DNA of 64,000 bases from contig NC_087112.1 in NCBI RefSeq assembly GCF_963855985.1, forward strand, positions 8,062,501 to 8,126,500, in the 5' to 3' direction. The notes under the pieces are model-generated. The model ran no database searches. It saw nothing but the letters and a program-made list of their open reading frames with translations, and was not told the DNA's origin. This DNA comes from Ostrinia nubilalis. Its lineage: Eukaryota > Arthropoda > Insecta > Lepidoptera > Crambidae. The position numbers were made by a program, and so were the translations under genes. Positions 11,136 through 22,595 of the stretch are shown here, one piece after another. Numbering within the stretch: position 1 is the first letter of the stretch; every line of letters starts with the position of its first letter.

Positions 11136-12159
11136 TAGATTGACTAGTAATTAAGCTACTAAAAGATTTGTTTTTGTGACAAAAGTGTAAGTACCTTATG
11201 TACTTCTTGATCCCATTAATCTCAATCCTAAAATTATTTTTTCTTCAGCAGTTTGGGCATGAAAACTTAACAAACAGACAAAACTTTCCCATTTATTTTA
11301 TTGTAAAATTATGGATGAAATAATTTCAGTAACTTGTGTTCTAACTTCTCGTTTTTACAGTCCAATTTAATGATAATCCTGCCAAAAACATTGTCATCTA
11401 AAATTGATTCCCCCATTTTTCCGTAACCTACTTTCTGCATTCAAAAATGGTTTCCATTCTGTTTACAAACACAGTTATAGCTATGGAATTTCTTACTTAT
11501 TTCAAAAGGGGAGATGGCAACATTGGCAACCTTGTTACCCATTTTGCGAGAGAGATATTTCAGGGTTGCCTCACACTGATAGAAAGAAGATACAGGGTGG
11601 CCAAAACAGTGAGGTCTAAAAGAAAAATTTAGATTTCTTACATCAAGGTGTACCTAAATCACCCCTATGTATATTATACGATTGTGCTTAGTTTAGGAGA
11701 CAGAGTTAATTTTGTGATATTTTAAAATTTTATGACCTAGTAGGCTTTAAATATTTTTATCTTTTTTTGGGTTGACTTTTTTCAGATTTCTTTTTTTCGA
11801 CAGATTTGTTATGAATTGCAGATGTTTGAAAAAAATAATCACCTTCCTATCTTTGATTTAAGATACAAAAGTTTTGCTAGAAACATTAAAATTATGCTTT
11901 TATCAGAACACTATCAAATTTTCAACTTAAAAGTTTAAGTAAAAAAAAGAACTTCCATAGGTCCAAACCCATTTTAAAAACTGCGCCGTTTCCTGAACAT
12001 TCATAATAATACAAAAAAACATGTACTTAATAGGCCACTATTTCCTGTAATCGGTCCACTTAAGTGGTAAGTCGGAGATTCCTATACATGTTTTTGACTT
12101 TCTTAGAGTGAATTAATATTGGGAATCCTCTAAGTTTACATTACGTAGAACAGATTTAA

Positions 12160-12357
12160 AGCAGTAACTGGACAGAACATGTTTTTATTCTCAACGAGGA
12201 AGCTCTTGCCCTTCATAACACCTGGAGGAAACTGATGATTAGGCTGAAGGTGGAAGGGAACTTCAACTACAGAGGAACTATGGCTTCCTACCTCCAAATG
12301 CCGGAATACAGTAATGCTTTTAACATTATTGCTATAGTGACAGACTTAGGAAAATAG
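12160..12357 (+). pseudogene. Coding-like segment in left arm of the fold-back element
   Basis: An open frame without a start codon runs from just after an in-frame TAA (12157-12159) to TAG (12355-12357). Its translation includes WTEHVFILNEEALALHNTW, then KLMIRLKVEGNFNY. The other arm encodes the same protein with several substitutions, some conservative. A polar, balanced composition in AT-rich DNA suggests a captured exon. The family is not recognised. An AG acceptor-like site (AAAGCAG) lies at its 5' edge. Confidence 0.45.
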
Positions 12358-12427
12358 AGTTGCTAGCCAGGCAGACTTAGATCAAACCCTACCACCAACC
12401 AAACCGAGCAGAAAATTTCACCTCTAC

Positions 12428-12486
12428 TGGGAATCAAACCCGGGACCTCTGAAGCTTACCTCTTACCACTTGGAGACAGAGGCAGT
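12428..12486 (-). repeat. tRNA-like promoter boxes in the fold-back loop
   Basis: On the minus strand the sequence contains an A-box-like segment (CTCCAAGTGGTAAGAGG) and a B-box-like GGGTTTGATTCCC about 35 nt later. This resembles the head of a tRNA-derived SINE sitting in the unpaired loop. A complete cloverleaf was not made. Confidence 0.35.
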
Positions 12487-12572
12487 TGCTACATTTTACT
12501 ATTACCCTTGAAATATCTACTACAGTGAGAAGAAGAAGGAGGGATATTTGGTTTATGTTCATCAAAACTTAC

Positions 12573-12755
12573 TTAAAATAACAATGTGTTCCGGAATTTG
12601 GAGGTAGGCAGCCATAGTTCCTTTGTAGTTGAAGTTCCCTTCCACCTTCAGCATAATCATCAGTTTCCACCAGGTGTGATGAAGGGCAAGAGCTTCCTCG
12701 TTGAGAATAAAAACATGTTCTGTCCAGTTAGTGCTCTAAATCTGTTCTACGTAAT
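12573..12755 (-). pseudogene. Coding-like segment in right arm of the fold-back element
   Basis: This is the inverted counterpart of the segment at 12160-12357. The minus-strand translation contains WTEHVFILNEEALALHHTW and LKVEGNFNYKGTMAAYLQ. The same in-frame stop precedes it. It runs to a GTAAGT splice-donor-like site whose GT is at 12571-12572, so the end sequence differs from the left arm. No start codon and no recognised family. Confidence 0.45.
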
Positions 12756-13324
12756 GTAAACTTAGGGGATTCCCAATATTAATTCACTCTAAGAAAGTCA
12801 AAAACACGTAACGGAATCTCCGACTTACCACTTTAGTGGACCGATTACAGGAAATAGTGGCCTATTAAGTAGATCTTTTTTTGTATTATTATGAATGTTC
12901 AGGAAACGGCGCAGTTTTTAAAATGGGTTTGGACCTATGGAAGTTCTTTTTTTTACTTAAACTTTTAAGTTGAAAATTTGATAGTGTTCTGATAAAAGCA
13001 TAATTTTAATGTTTCTAGCAAAACTTTTGTATCTTGAATCAAAGATAGAAAGGTGATTATTTTTTTCAAACATCTGCAATTCATAAAAAATCTGTCGAAA
13101 AAAAGAAATCTGAAAAAAGTCAACCCAAAAAAAAGATAAAAATGTTTAAAGCCTACTAGGTCATAAAATTTTAAAATATCACAAAATTAACTCTATCTCC
13201 TAAACTAAGCACAATCGTATAATATACATGGGGGTGATTTAGGTACACCTTGATGTAAGGAATCTAAATTTTTCTTTTAGACCTCACTGTTTTGGCCACC
13301 CTGTATAAAATAAAGAATGGTAGG

Positions 13325-13450
13325 CAAAGAACGCTCACTGCTGAACAAAGGTCTCCTGTTAGGATTTCACAACGATCGGTCCTGCGCATCCAGGTGCTTT
13401 CCACGACCTTCATTAGATTGTCAGTTCACCGAGTGGGAAGCCTAATACTA
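13325..13450 (-). mobile_element. RTE-type LINE 3' fragment (family B), degenerate
   Basis: Degenerate minus-strand match to the family B end: CACTGCTGAACAAAGG, then CGATCGGTCCTGCGCATCCAG and CACCGAGTGGGAAGCC. It starts about 20 bp beyond the fold-back element's right end. No TSD was seen. Confidence 0.6.
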
Positions 13451-13554
13451 GTCCAGTTATCCTGTTCAATTCAAAACTATTTTAATAGAGTTGAAGTTGT
13501 GGACTTTTGGAGTAGTTAACTGAATGCGAATTCTCCAACTTTTTGCATCGTTAC

Positions 13555-13830
13555 CACATAAACGGTGACTCTTAGGAAAAAGGGGCAAAGACAATTTTAA
13601 TAGATAATTTTATGATCTACTACTATTTCTTATCATTTCTTATGATAAGTTTACTGTATGGCGGAAAAATGCAAAAAACTTGGACTTCGTAATTTTTTTT
13701 TTCAAATGACGGATCGCTGGGGACTTTTGACATTTCATTAAGGATGGTGTTCTCAACAATCACACAAATTTTCAGCTCTATGCGAATTATTATAACCTGG
13801 ATTTTCTGACTTGACCGGGCTAAAAGAGTG
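13555..13830. repeat. Diverged direct repeat, copy 1
   Basis: It shares ordered blocks with 14085-14350: GACTCTTAGGA near the start, GATAGATAATT, GGATCG(C/A)TGGGGACTTTT and TTTTCAGCT(C/G)TATGCGAATTATT. The copies differ at many sites, so this is an old duplication. No function is known. Confidence 0.55.
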
Positions 13831-14084
13831 ACCATAGAGTTACAAGTAGAGTAGTGACGTGTGCATATAAGAGCTCTTAAACATAATAGACACGAAAACT
13901 TCGTATCTTAGAAACTCACGGTGCAGTGCTTCGTCAAAGTTGCAAACATTTTTCGACAATTAAAGATGACAAATGACATTAAGGTTAATCATTTTATATT
14001 CGACGTCGACAACACATTATGATACAATTGGATTTATGTGTAAGACCGTTATGAAGAAAACACTTTTTTGACTCTTCGGATCAT

Positions 14085-14350
14085 CGAATCTCAGAAACGC
14101 TGACTCTTAGGAGAAAGTGTATAGACATTTTTGATAGATAATTGTATGGTCTTAAACCTTGTCATACATATTTTTGTGATAAAACTTACCGTTTGGCTGA
14201 AAATCTCAAAAAGCCGTATTTTTTAAGTTTGATCTTGAATTTTTTTTTTAGCACATGTCGGATCGATGGGGACTTTTCACAGTTAATTCATAATGGTGCT
14301 CCGAACATTCGTACCAATTTTCAGCTGTATGCGAATTATTGCAGGGTTCA
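14085..14350. repeat. Diverged direct repeat, copy 2
   Basis: This is the second copy of the unit at 13555-13830, same orientation, offset about 530 bp. Short open frames within it (14142-14357, 14293-14490) are not conserved in copy 1 and are not called as genes. Confidence 0.55.
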
Positions 14351-14369
14351 TGTCTAATTTGACTGGACT

Positions 14370-14440
14370 ATACGTCTTCCAGTTCGTGGTTCACTTCTGC
14401 CCCAACGGCCATCAGTTCTACGAGCTATGTGCCCTGATCA
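14370..14440 (-). mobile_element. RTE-type LINE (family B) internal fragment
   Basis: It matches the inner part of the family B copy at 39986-40205: GTCTTCCAG(T/C)(T/C)CGTGGT, then TTCTGCCCCAACGGCC. No 3' end is present, so this is a fragment broken on both sides. Confidence 0.5.
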
Positions 14441-14504
14441 ATACCATTTATAGTTTGACAATACTTTGCCTCTATAATCTGGACTTCTAACGCTACAACA
14501 CAGT

Positions 14505-14960
14505 TTGGGTGACCTTGCACCTTCTTATGCGGCCCATAGAAATAAGGGATCACGTATCCGTTCTGTAAGTCATCAATGGCAACATTCTGGTCAAAGATTT
14601 AAGTCTTGTGACTTGGCATTTTGGACGAGCAGTTGTCGCGAAGCTTCCCAAGCGCTGCCCAGCCGTTTTAGCCCGATGATATCTTCGAGAAAGATTCATC
14701 AGTTAGTAAACTGGAATTTTGGCCTCGGTTTATCATCATCAATCACTTCAAGTGGTCCTATGAAGGTAGGAGACTCTACTCCTACATCTATAGGAGTGGG
14801 TGCAAGCTAGCAAAATGCTTTTTTCTTCTGTCACTGGCCGCAAGCCTTGCAAAGTACATTCAGATGCCAAATTTGCTTTCGCTAGCTTCATTAGCCGGGG
14901 CCGAGTTATCGCGTTTACCCAGACCTGATTTGGACGTCCTACAAAAGGCGGCCATTATAA
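14505..14960. other. Unidentified GC-richer relic
   Basis: The block is richer in GC than its surroundings. A plus-strand frame stays open for 101 codons (14505-14810). The minus strand has interrupted coding-like stretches (for example LAPTPIDVGVESPTFIGPL) broken by stops. It could be an old pseudogene or transposon relic. No family is recognised. Confidence 0.3.
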
Positions 14961-15432
14961 AAAGTCTTCGAGAGCGCTGATAAAAAATTGTTAATAAATT
15001 TAAAAAGGGCGCAGATTGTTAGGGGAAAAACCGGTGACACTCTTTTCGAGGTTGTTTTGGTTTATGGTTCTTAAACTTCATGTTGGATTATTTTATTATG
15101 ACGTAATGATGGATATGTAAACATGAGCGTTGAATTAATTAGTCATCTTAATTACTGTCTTAAGGTTTCTGAGAAATTACTTTGAAAATTAATGTTTTAG
15201 AATGTTTCAGACTGCCTATTACGAGATTCGTGAGCTATGGTTGAAATATTTTCCTAAAAAGATGGTTGTTTATTTAACGTAACTCAACTTATGAAAAGAG
15301 GAACCCCAAACCAAATTTTTCCATGAAATTCGTGGAAAAACTTTAAACCCTGCAAAAGTTTCAACTATTTTATTGAAAGCATTCACGGCGAACCAGTTGT
15401 AGGTAACAATGGCGGTACTGACGTGACTATAA

Positions 15433-15494
15433 TTTAATCGCCAAAGAACGAACTTCGAAAACATTTAATCGGCAAAGAACGAGCTTCGAAAACA
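15433..15494. repeat. 31-bp tandem duplication
   Basis: Two near-identical 31-bp units beginning TTTAATCG(C/G)CAAAGAACGA stand head to tail. They differ at two positions. Confidence 0.8.
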
Positions 15495-17029
15495 ACGCAC
15501 CTTAATATCCGATTGGAGGCAAACAATCCTTGCATTTCATTTCGTTTGAGCCGAACCGCTTTAGGGTTGGCAGTCGTTCGTCTTTTTGGCCGAATAAGCT
15601 ATGGGTTCGGCCGATTCTTTTTTTGAACTTTTTTTTTAATTAAATGGGTTGAAACAACTGAGAGTGAACACTCCTGAGTTGAAACCTCTGTCTGATGAAC
15701 GCATCTCTGAAATCTTTACCACTAAGTAAAGTGGCGCCGCAGCTTTAAACTAAAGGTTCAAGTTAATTAGTGGCGTGTAGTGAAGTTTCGTCGATTATCA
15801 ACTCAATTGACTGAGAACTCATTTCTAGGCAAAAAAAAGAAGAATTTTATATGAAACCGAAAACTGTGTTATTTAGTAAAAAGATGACTTTTTACATAAT
15901 TTACATTCAATATTATTGTGTCAACTTATTTTTTTCTTAAAACAGACATAATGGCTTTTTATTCAGAACTTAATTGATCATTTTTGTAAAACTATTCGTC
16001 AACCCTACTAACCTCAGCATTGTATCGAATGGGCATCGGCCGAATATAGGATGTTAAAAAGTACGAGACAAGTTTAAGAGAGTGACATAGATAAAAAATG
16101 AATAAAAAGTAATTGTAAAATTAAATAAAACAGCTACGCAACTGCTGTGCGAGTGCATAAATTAATATTTTCTATATACATAATTGTTTTTTTACTTAAT
16201 GGTCCTGATTAATTTCTGATTAATAAATTACTTTAGATGGGCAATAAACTTTTGTTAAGCAGTATAGTAAAGTTCTTAAACTAATTTAGGTATACTATAT
16301 CGTCTTTAGTAATTTAACAAGATGATTTTTTTACACCGTTAGTTTTTCTATATTGCTCCACTGAAATCATCGACCAGATGATTCAAAAACCATCCCCTTA
16401 AATTGGGTTCTTATTTTTTGCACCCTATATTTTAAGCCGCGGATTCGGTTAATCGATTACGGAATCGATTTTCGCGATTCCGAATAACGAGTCGGATTAA
16501 AAATACTCTATTTAATGAACGTACGGCTTAAGGGTTATCGCGATCGGTTAAGAGCGTTCCTTTATTAACCCAATGCTTTAAACATAAAGATATCGCATTA
16601 TAATAGTAAGTTGCAGAAATTTTACATTTTCAGTGCAAAAAAGCATTTTTTTTACTTGACTTTTTTACGGTTATACGTGCCTTAATATTTGTCTAAACTG
16701 ATAAAGATAAAGATATAGATAAAGATATTTATTTACGTAAACATGTGTGAAAACATATTACAAAGCAACATGATTTGGTCTTACAGTTTTAACAGGTGAT
16801 AGGTAGGTACAACATGACAACAACTGAATAAAATATTTTTGATTTTGATTTGAGCCTTTAAAAAAAATTGTGACCTTAAAAAAATAATAAACCATACTGA
16901 CAATAATGTCTCAGTTTCATCCTTATTTCTTTGCTACAAAAGTTAACCACATTGTCTAATTAAATGGATAAATTGGTAAAAAAATAGGTCCAGAGGGCTT
17001 TTCCCGAGTTTAATTTTAAAAATTTAGCT
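15495..17029. other. AT-rich gene-free stretch
   Basis: No coding region was recognised. A GC-richer patch lies at about 15510-15625, and a patch rich in TCGATT/GAATCG motifs at about 16437-16560. Neither could be assigned. Confidence 0.35.
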
Positions 17030-17131
17030 GGATGCAGGCTGCTACCAATCGATCAACGTGGAAAGCATTAGGGGAGGCCTATGTTCAGCAGTGGACGTCC
17101 TATAGCTGAAATGATGATGATGATGATGAAT
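17030..17131 (+). mobile_element. RTE-type LINE 3' fragment (family A)
   Basis: About 100 bp covering the final codons, the stop and a TGAAATGATGATGATGATGATG tail. Related AATTTTAAAAA sequences lie on both sides (about 17020 and 17131) and may be the TSD, but the left one is not directly adjacent. Confidence 0.8.
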
Positions 17132-18174
17132 TTTAAAAACACTACAAAATACAGGATGTAAGATTTATATCTATCTATGTAAATACGATTAAACTTTTCT
17201 CGTCACCAAACAAAATGTATTTCTGTCGAGTCACACGCAGCTTGACCCTCCGTGCCAAATTAATGATTTAACTTTGATTAATTAATCCTAACTAGATATC
17301 CGATAACACAATTAAATCAACGACCAAAATGACCCTAAACTTTTAAATATTGCAAATAAATAGTTCTTGTGATCTACACAGTAAGGGTCATTTTATTTTG
17401 TGAATAGAGAATAACAGAGGGTGGACCATATGGCTCTTTTGTCCACTTAATGTACCGTGACTTTGAAAATATAAGAATAATAAGAATTTAGCTTTAGTTT
17501 GTATTTATTTCTGTATATTTTGTTTTGAGTACAAAATAACTAAAAAAAATTGTGGTGATAGCCCTAAGAAGTAATAATAAATAAAAAAAATAGAAAAGCC
17601 TGTGGAAAAACACAAAGTTATTTAGGAATTTCAACTTACCTTTTAGTCCTTTTGCAAGACATGAAAAAGAAAAAATATTGTTAGTTAGGGTGTGCTTCAG
17701 CTTCAGACACAGCGGTAGAGGCTTATTATTTTACAGAAAAAATCCTACACTCGTTAAGACAAGTAAAAAAATACATACAACGACCTTTAGAAAGAAAAAT
17801 ACATAAGTAACTCATTAAAAACTGCCAGGGAAGATCGGTAAGATTTATGAACAACACCATATTAGCCAAGAAATAGTGCCATTATGACAAATAATATTCA
17901 TTAAAAGAAAATTCCACTTTGGCAAACGCGCATTACATTATTTGCACTCTCCTCTCCATTATATCTTTTGATATGCAGGGACCAATTAAAAAAATCCTAC
18001 CTGTATTAAAACTATTTTCAGAGAATATCTAGGATTAGGTAAAAATAAAAAAAGTTTAACTCTTCTTTAGCAAAAAAAGGGTAATTCACCAACTGGACAC
18101 AAGAGATTGGACACACGCGTGTCCAGACTCTTGAGTCAAGTTGATGAATAAGCCTAAAAAAACACATTCATCAT
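17132..18174. other. AT-rich gene-free stretch
   Basis: Nothing was assigned. There are multiple short A-runs and no domain-bearing open frame. Confidence 0.35.
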
Positions 18175-18270
18175 CTCATTTCAGCCACAGGACGTCTACT
18201 GCTGAACATAGGCCTCCCCCAATGACTTCCATATCGCCCGGTTGGTAGCGGCCTGCATCCAGCGCCCTCC
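18175..18270 (-). mobile_element. RTE-type LINE 3' fragment (family A)
   Basis: Inverted 3' end: CATCTCATTTCAGCCA, then GGACGTCTACTGCTGAACAT and the AGGCCTCCCCCAATGA block. It stops after the CAGCGCCCTCC segment. 5'-truncated. Confidence 0.8.
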
Positions 18271-18787
18271 AACCTATTGGTTATTCGAAAATTCCAAACG
18301 CTGTCTCTGAGACCCCACCTTTAAGAAAACAGTAAAAATACCCTCTATCACTGCATTCTATTTTATTTTCCTCCTCTCTACGTAGAGTTTAAAGCGAGAA
18401 TAAATTGGAGGTAGTTGCAGAGGTATTCGCTAATTACTGGATAATTTTTACTCGGAGTTACTGGACTTTAATAGGTTTAATATTTAAGATCCTGTTAGCA
18501 CTAATTTTAATATGAGAAGGGAACGTTTATGATTTTTAAGTCCATTTAAGTATGTTTGTATTTAGATGGACGAATAATTAACATTTACCTTTTTAGTGGA
18601 TCTTACAGAGCGTTTTTTTAACCGACTTCCAAAGGAGGAGGTTCTTAATTCGGTTTGTATGTTTTTAATGTTTGTTCAGTGTGTTGTCTGCACTTGTTCA
18701 GTTATTATAGGAAGTAAGAAGCATTTCGCATAATGCCTAATTCGCAAAATGGTACCCGACTTTACCCGAGGCTCGAAAGGACTAAAA

Positions 18788-18935
18788 CCCGTATTCACAA
18801 ACGATGCTTGCTTAAGTGAAGCAGCAAATCGAACGCACAGCATTGAATAGAGCTCTGTGATTAGTTCGTGTGTGACCCTATGCGTCCACGCGCACTGTGA
18901 GACCTCCACCTCATAGTAATGTTTGTGAATACGGG
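18788..18935. mobile_element. MITE of the 'CCCGTATTCACAAAC' family
   Basis: About 148 bp with inverted ends CCCGTATTCACAAAC and GTTTGTGAATACGGG. The interior is shared with the copies at 3869, 9655, 9822 and 45343. The 77-codon minus-strand frame here is inside the element and is not a gene. Confidence 0.8.
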
Positions 18936-19332
18936 TATAATTCGCGAACGGACTAATTTACGAAATCAGATTTATTTTCCTTAGTAAAATGGCACTTATG
19001 TGAATTATACCAGTGTTTAATCAGATATAAAATATAATAATATCGCACACTTACTCGTATTATCACATTATAGCATATTCCTAATCGTACGCTGTTTATG
19101 AGAAATAATATCTATTCTAGAAATCCCATATTTGTTTATTCCCTATTGTCTCTGGTCTGAGACCCATGGATGGTTTATAAGCTCGAAACACCGTGATGTA
19201 TGAGTGTTTACAGCAGCCATGGCTAGTAAGTAGTCCTATGAGACTCATAACCCTGCCAGACAGAATCTATGGATTCATAAAATCGTACACGATCTGAAAT
19301 AAAATACAGGGTGACTGATAGAATGGCCAGTT

Positions 19333-19427
19333 TTTAGGGTTCCGTAGCCAAATGGCAAAAAACGGAACCCTTATAGATTCGTCATGTCTGTCTGTCTGTC
19401 CGTCCGTATGTCACAGCCATTTTTGTT
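19333..19427. repeat. Dispersed repeat with TCTG tetranucleotide run
   Basis: The sequence AGGGTTCCGTAGCC is followed by GGAACCCTTATAG and a (TCTG)n/(TCCG)n run. The GGGTTCCGT and GGAACCC parts form a short hairpin. It looks like part of a dispersed repeat; the boundaries are not defined. Confidence 0.4.
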
Positions 19428-19690
19428 TATTATTTTTGTAGTTAAGCATTGATTTGATTGTGTTTCTGTAGTGCTAGCTTGATTTAAATCTACTTAGTTT
19501 TCTCGAATAAACATTTATCCCTCAAGATCATAATTGATTCATGTGCCATTTTTTCTAAAAAAATAATAAAAAAGCCCTCACCTAATACCTATTACCTACA
19601 TAATACTAAACTATATCAAATGAAAAAACTTTATTTGCTGATAAAAAAAACTTTCGATGGTAATATTTTATTTCATATGAACTTTGTGAT

Positions 19691-19830
19691 ACAAGGTGGA
19701 CTGACGACATCGTAAAGGTAGCAGGGAAGCGCTGGATGCAGGCTGCTACCAATCGATCAACGTGGAAAGCATTAGGGGAGGCCTATGTTCAGCAGTAGAC
19801 GTCCTATGGCTGAAATGATGATGATGATGA
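19691..19830 (+). mobile_element. 5'-truncated RTE-type LINE (family A) with 13-bp TSD
   Basis: The last ~136 bp of the RTE (from GGTGGACTGACGACATCGTA to a (GAT)n tail) is flanked by TGAACTTTGTGAT at 19678-19690 and 19831-19843. Four extra bases separate the left repeat from recognisable RTE sequence. Confidence 0.9.
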
Positions 19831-20456
19831 TGAACTTTGTGATCGGTGGCGTGCCCAAAATATTGTGTACCGTGTCATTGCTTTGCCATCCCTGGCCTAG
19901 AATTATATTTAGGGAACTACCATTTGAACTAAAAGTGTCCCCAGACAGAAGTGAACATCTATATTACGGTATTATTTACACCTTTTACAATACACAGGCA
20001 AAATCTATCATCAGAATATCAGACTATACATTTTTATTGCGAAATAGGTCCTATTTCCACTACATAAGACACAATGTCAAGCTTAGCGTGCCCTTGTCTG
20101 GACTTCAAGTAAAGAAAGATGCTATCACGTCAAGCTAGTCACTATGGGACCTATGTAGTCGTAATAGGGTAGAGTTTGCATCCAAAAATGTGTAACCTAA
20201 TGTGCTGTCTTTACAAGTTTCAAGACACCCAATCGTCAGCTCTCCGTTAAAGCTGAGTCGAAATTAATAATTAACACTCGGGCACGTTTCATTTAATTCT
20301 ATTTTAATTAATTCTAACCTGCATTCAGCAATATTCCACGAACCTCTTGAGAGGGCAGAAGGTTGGACCACAGTACAGAAGTTATAGTAAACCATTTTCA
20401 TACTACCCTACACAAAGAATTCCGCTTTGTACTGAAGGAATGTCGATCCTTAATTT

Positions 20457-20612
20457 CGAACTCCTATGTTCTTCTGATTAATTTCGTTGCGGGTCCAATG
20501 ACAGTTTAACTTTTCCCCGGGGCAAACTTTACCTTCACTGGTTGGGTTTTCATTGGCGGTCAAGCTGTAGATCCTGGCTACACAGGAGTTGCAGCGGTGG
20601 GAACAAGAGCGA
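20457..20612 (+). repeat. Dispersed repeat family X
   Basis: Ordered blocks TTAATTTCGTTGCGGGTCC, ACCTTCACTGGTTGGGTTTT, GGCGGTCAAGCTGTAGATCC and GGAGTTGCAGCGGTGGGAAC. The same blocks recur near 22493, 28741, 44812 (inverted), 46875, 48857, 59499 and 63435. It is non-coding here. Possibly the 3' part of an uncharacterised LINE or a SINE. Confidence 0.6.
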
Positions 20613-21010
20613 GATATTATTAAATACTTTAAAACACATATTAATTTATTAAATAAGTAGTATAAAATACATACTTTTGAATTTTACTGTGTTTCACCTG
20701 ACCCCTAGTTTTCCTTTTGATATCTGGGCAACTTGAGACCGAATTTTGGACTTAGATTTAATAACAAATATAAACCAAGCCAACATCTACAGGACACTAA
20801 AAAAAATACGCCAAATTCACTATTTGCCTGGTAAATTATAGAGGGTCGTGCTCCTGCAGTAGAGAATGATATGACTTGATGATATGAGATCATTATAGAA
20901 TAATACAGCCTACATACAAAACCCGCCGACTGGCCGACATGAGTCGTCGTCTTTTAATATGGTGTGTAGAGTCCTTTTAAGGATTTCTTACGCTGGATGC
21001 GGTCTGCGAT

Positions 21011-21136
21011 CATCATCATCAGCATAATTTCAGTCATAGTAGGACGTTCACTACTGAACATAGACCTCCCCCAATGATTTCCATAATGGTTGGTAGCAGC
21101 CTGCATCCAGCGCCTTCCTGCTACCTTTATGAGTAT
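21011..21136 (-). mobile_element. 5'-truncated RTE-type LINE (family A) with 10-bp TSD
   Basis: The inverted RTE 3' end starts with CATCATCATCAGCATAATTT and ends after the CCTTCCTGCTACCTTTAT segment. GGTCTGCGAT flanks it at 21001-21010 and 21137-21146. Confidence 0.85.
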
Positions 21137-21146
21137 GGTCTGCGAT

Positions 21147-22492
21147 CAGGTTAAAGTAATACAGTTTGCGGACTGCATTTACCTTGACCAGATTGCAGAC
21201 CGTTTCCAGTGTGATATAATAAATTATCCTTTAACCTAGACTAGTTTTCATAGAGCCACGGACCTCTACTTGCCATTTTAATCACGAATATAACTCCTAA
21301 GTCTTAAAAATTAGATTATCATTTATGGAATCACCCAATCTACTAAGTTAATGCTCTTGGTAAGATGCCAAGTGAAACCCAAGTTTGACGGGAACAAGAA
21401 TTTAAGTGATGTACCATGGAGACAAGTTCATAAACCGATAGGAGCCTTAACTGGAGGCTTATTAGTCTGGTAAAAGCCTTGCTTGAAATAGTAAAAAACT
21501 CAGAGATTTTTTTCACTGATGAAGACTACTATTACAAAAATCACTGCTTAAGTTTTCACATGCGTCTTATGTATGTATAATGTAATTCTTCAGAATAAAT
21601 AGCAAGAAAGAAAGAAGAAAGAAAGATACATTTATTTCAATGGACATCACACAAATACAGGCAATTACATAGACATGACAGTGGCACATAATAATGGAAG
21701 AAGAAAAAAATAAAATAAAACAAGAGTAAACTGAGCAGTGCCACCCATTCACCAACAAGATGCCCACTGCAACGGGACCCCACTCAGCATTTATGCCGTG
21801 GCAAAATACCTCGTAGCTAGGTGTATGTAATATGGACAGTACCCACTTTATTGTCCCGAAGCAGTTCAAATTATACTGGGACGTTGCAATATTGGGCATG
21901 TGCCATTTTGCAACAAAACTGAGCTATGGTTGACTCGAAGAGAAGGCCTACAAGCATTAAGTCCGTCATTTGTGCAATTTTACATATGCTTAAAAGAACA
22001 AAACTAATTAAAAACAGCAATTTCGCATAGAGCCAGACAGAAAAACGGGGTAACCAAAATTAACAATATTCGTCTCATTTTATGTTTATTTGTCCAAGAT
22101 AATTCCACTATGAAGGTATTAGGTATTTATTTAGTTTCTTAGAGATTGGATCAGCTACGAGTGAATAGAAAAGATGAGTAATCCCCCGTCAAAGGAGCCG
22201 TCTGGTTTTGTTGTAGACAGGTGTCTGAGGGAAAACTGATAATACACAAGACTGTATACAGTATACACAGTCTGAGTAGATACCTTTTTGCAGATAAAAA
22301 AGGATAATATTAAAAAGTGACCCACATGAAAAGGCATTTAAAGAATGACTCACATAAGAAGGCATTTAAAAAGATAATTGCGCTAGGATAACTGTTTTAT
22401 TTTTGGTGTTGGTACTAGCAAAGGTATAGCTATTCATAATGCTACTTCAGTAGTAACTACTAAATGAAATTAATTATAGGAATCACTTTTGA
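21147..22492. other. Gene-free stretch
   Basis: No gene was recognised. A 110-codon minus-strand open frame at 21567-21899 is hydrophobic at its C-terminal half but has no start context, domain or conserved motif. A short purine-rich AAAGAAAGAAGAAAG run sits at about 21605-21625. Confidence 0.35.
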
Positions 22493-22595
22493 GTGAACCG
22501 GGATTTTGGCCTTTACTGGTTGGATTTTAATTTTAATTTTTATCTTGGCTACACAGGAGTTGCAGCGGTGGGAACGAGAGGTGTGAATAGTCCCA
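22493..22595 (+). repeat. Dispersed repeat family X copy
   Basis: Partial copy retaining TTTACTGGTTGGATTTTAAT, the GGCTACACAGGAGTTGCAGC block and the terminal GGTG(T/G)GAATAGTCCC. Confidence 0.55.

Larger units (their letters stand above)
11593..13303. mobile_element. Fold-back DNA element with ~710-bp inverted arms, TA flanks
   Basis: The left arm (11593 to about 12308) is repeated inverted as the right arm (about 12590 to 13303), with very few differences over the stretches compared, around a ~280-bp loop. The tips read CAGGGTGGCCAAAACAGTGA. TA dinucleotides flank both ends (11591-11592 and 13304-13305), consistent with Tc1/mariner-type target use. No transposase motif was found, so it looks non-autonomous. 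If transcribed it would fold into a hairpin of about 0.7 kb. Both arms contain a related coding-like segment, described separately. Confidence 0.8.

Noticed and set aside
21567..21899. 110-codon hydrophobic minus-strand frame
   Set aside because: Biased composition from AT-rich and purine-rich DNA; no domain, homologous block or promoter context.
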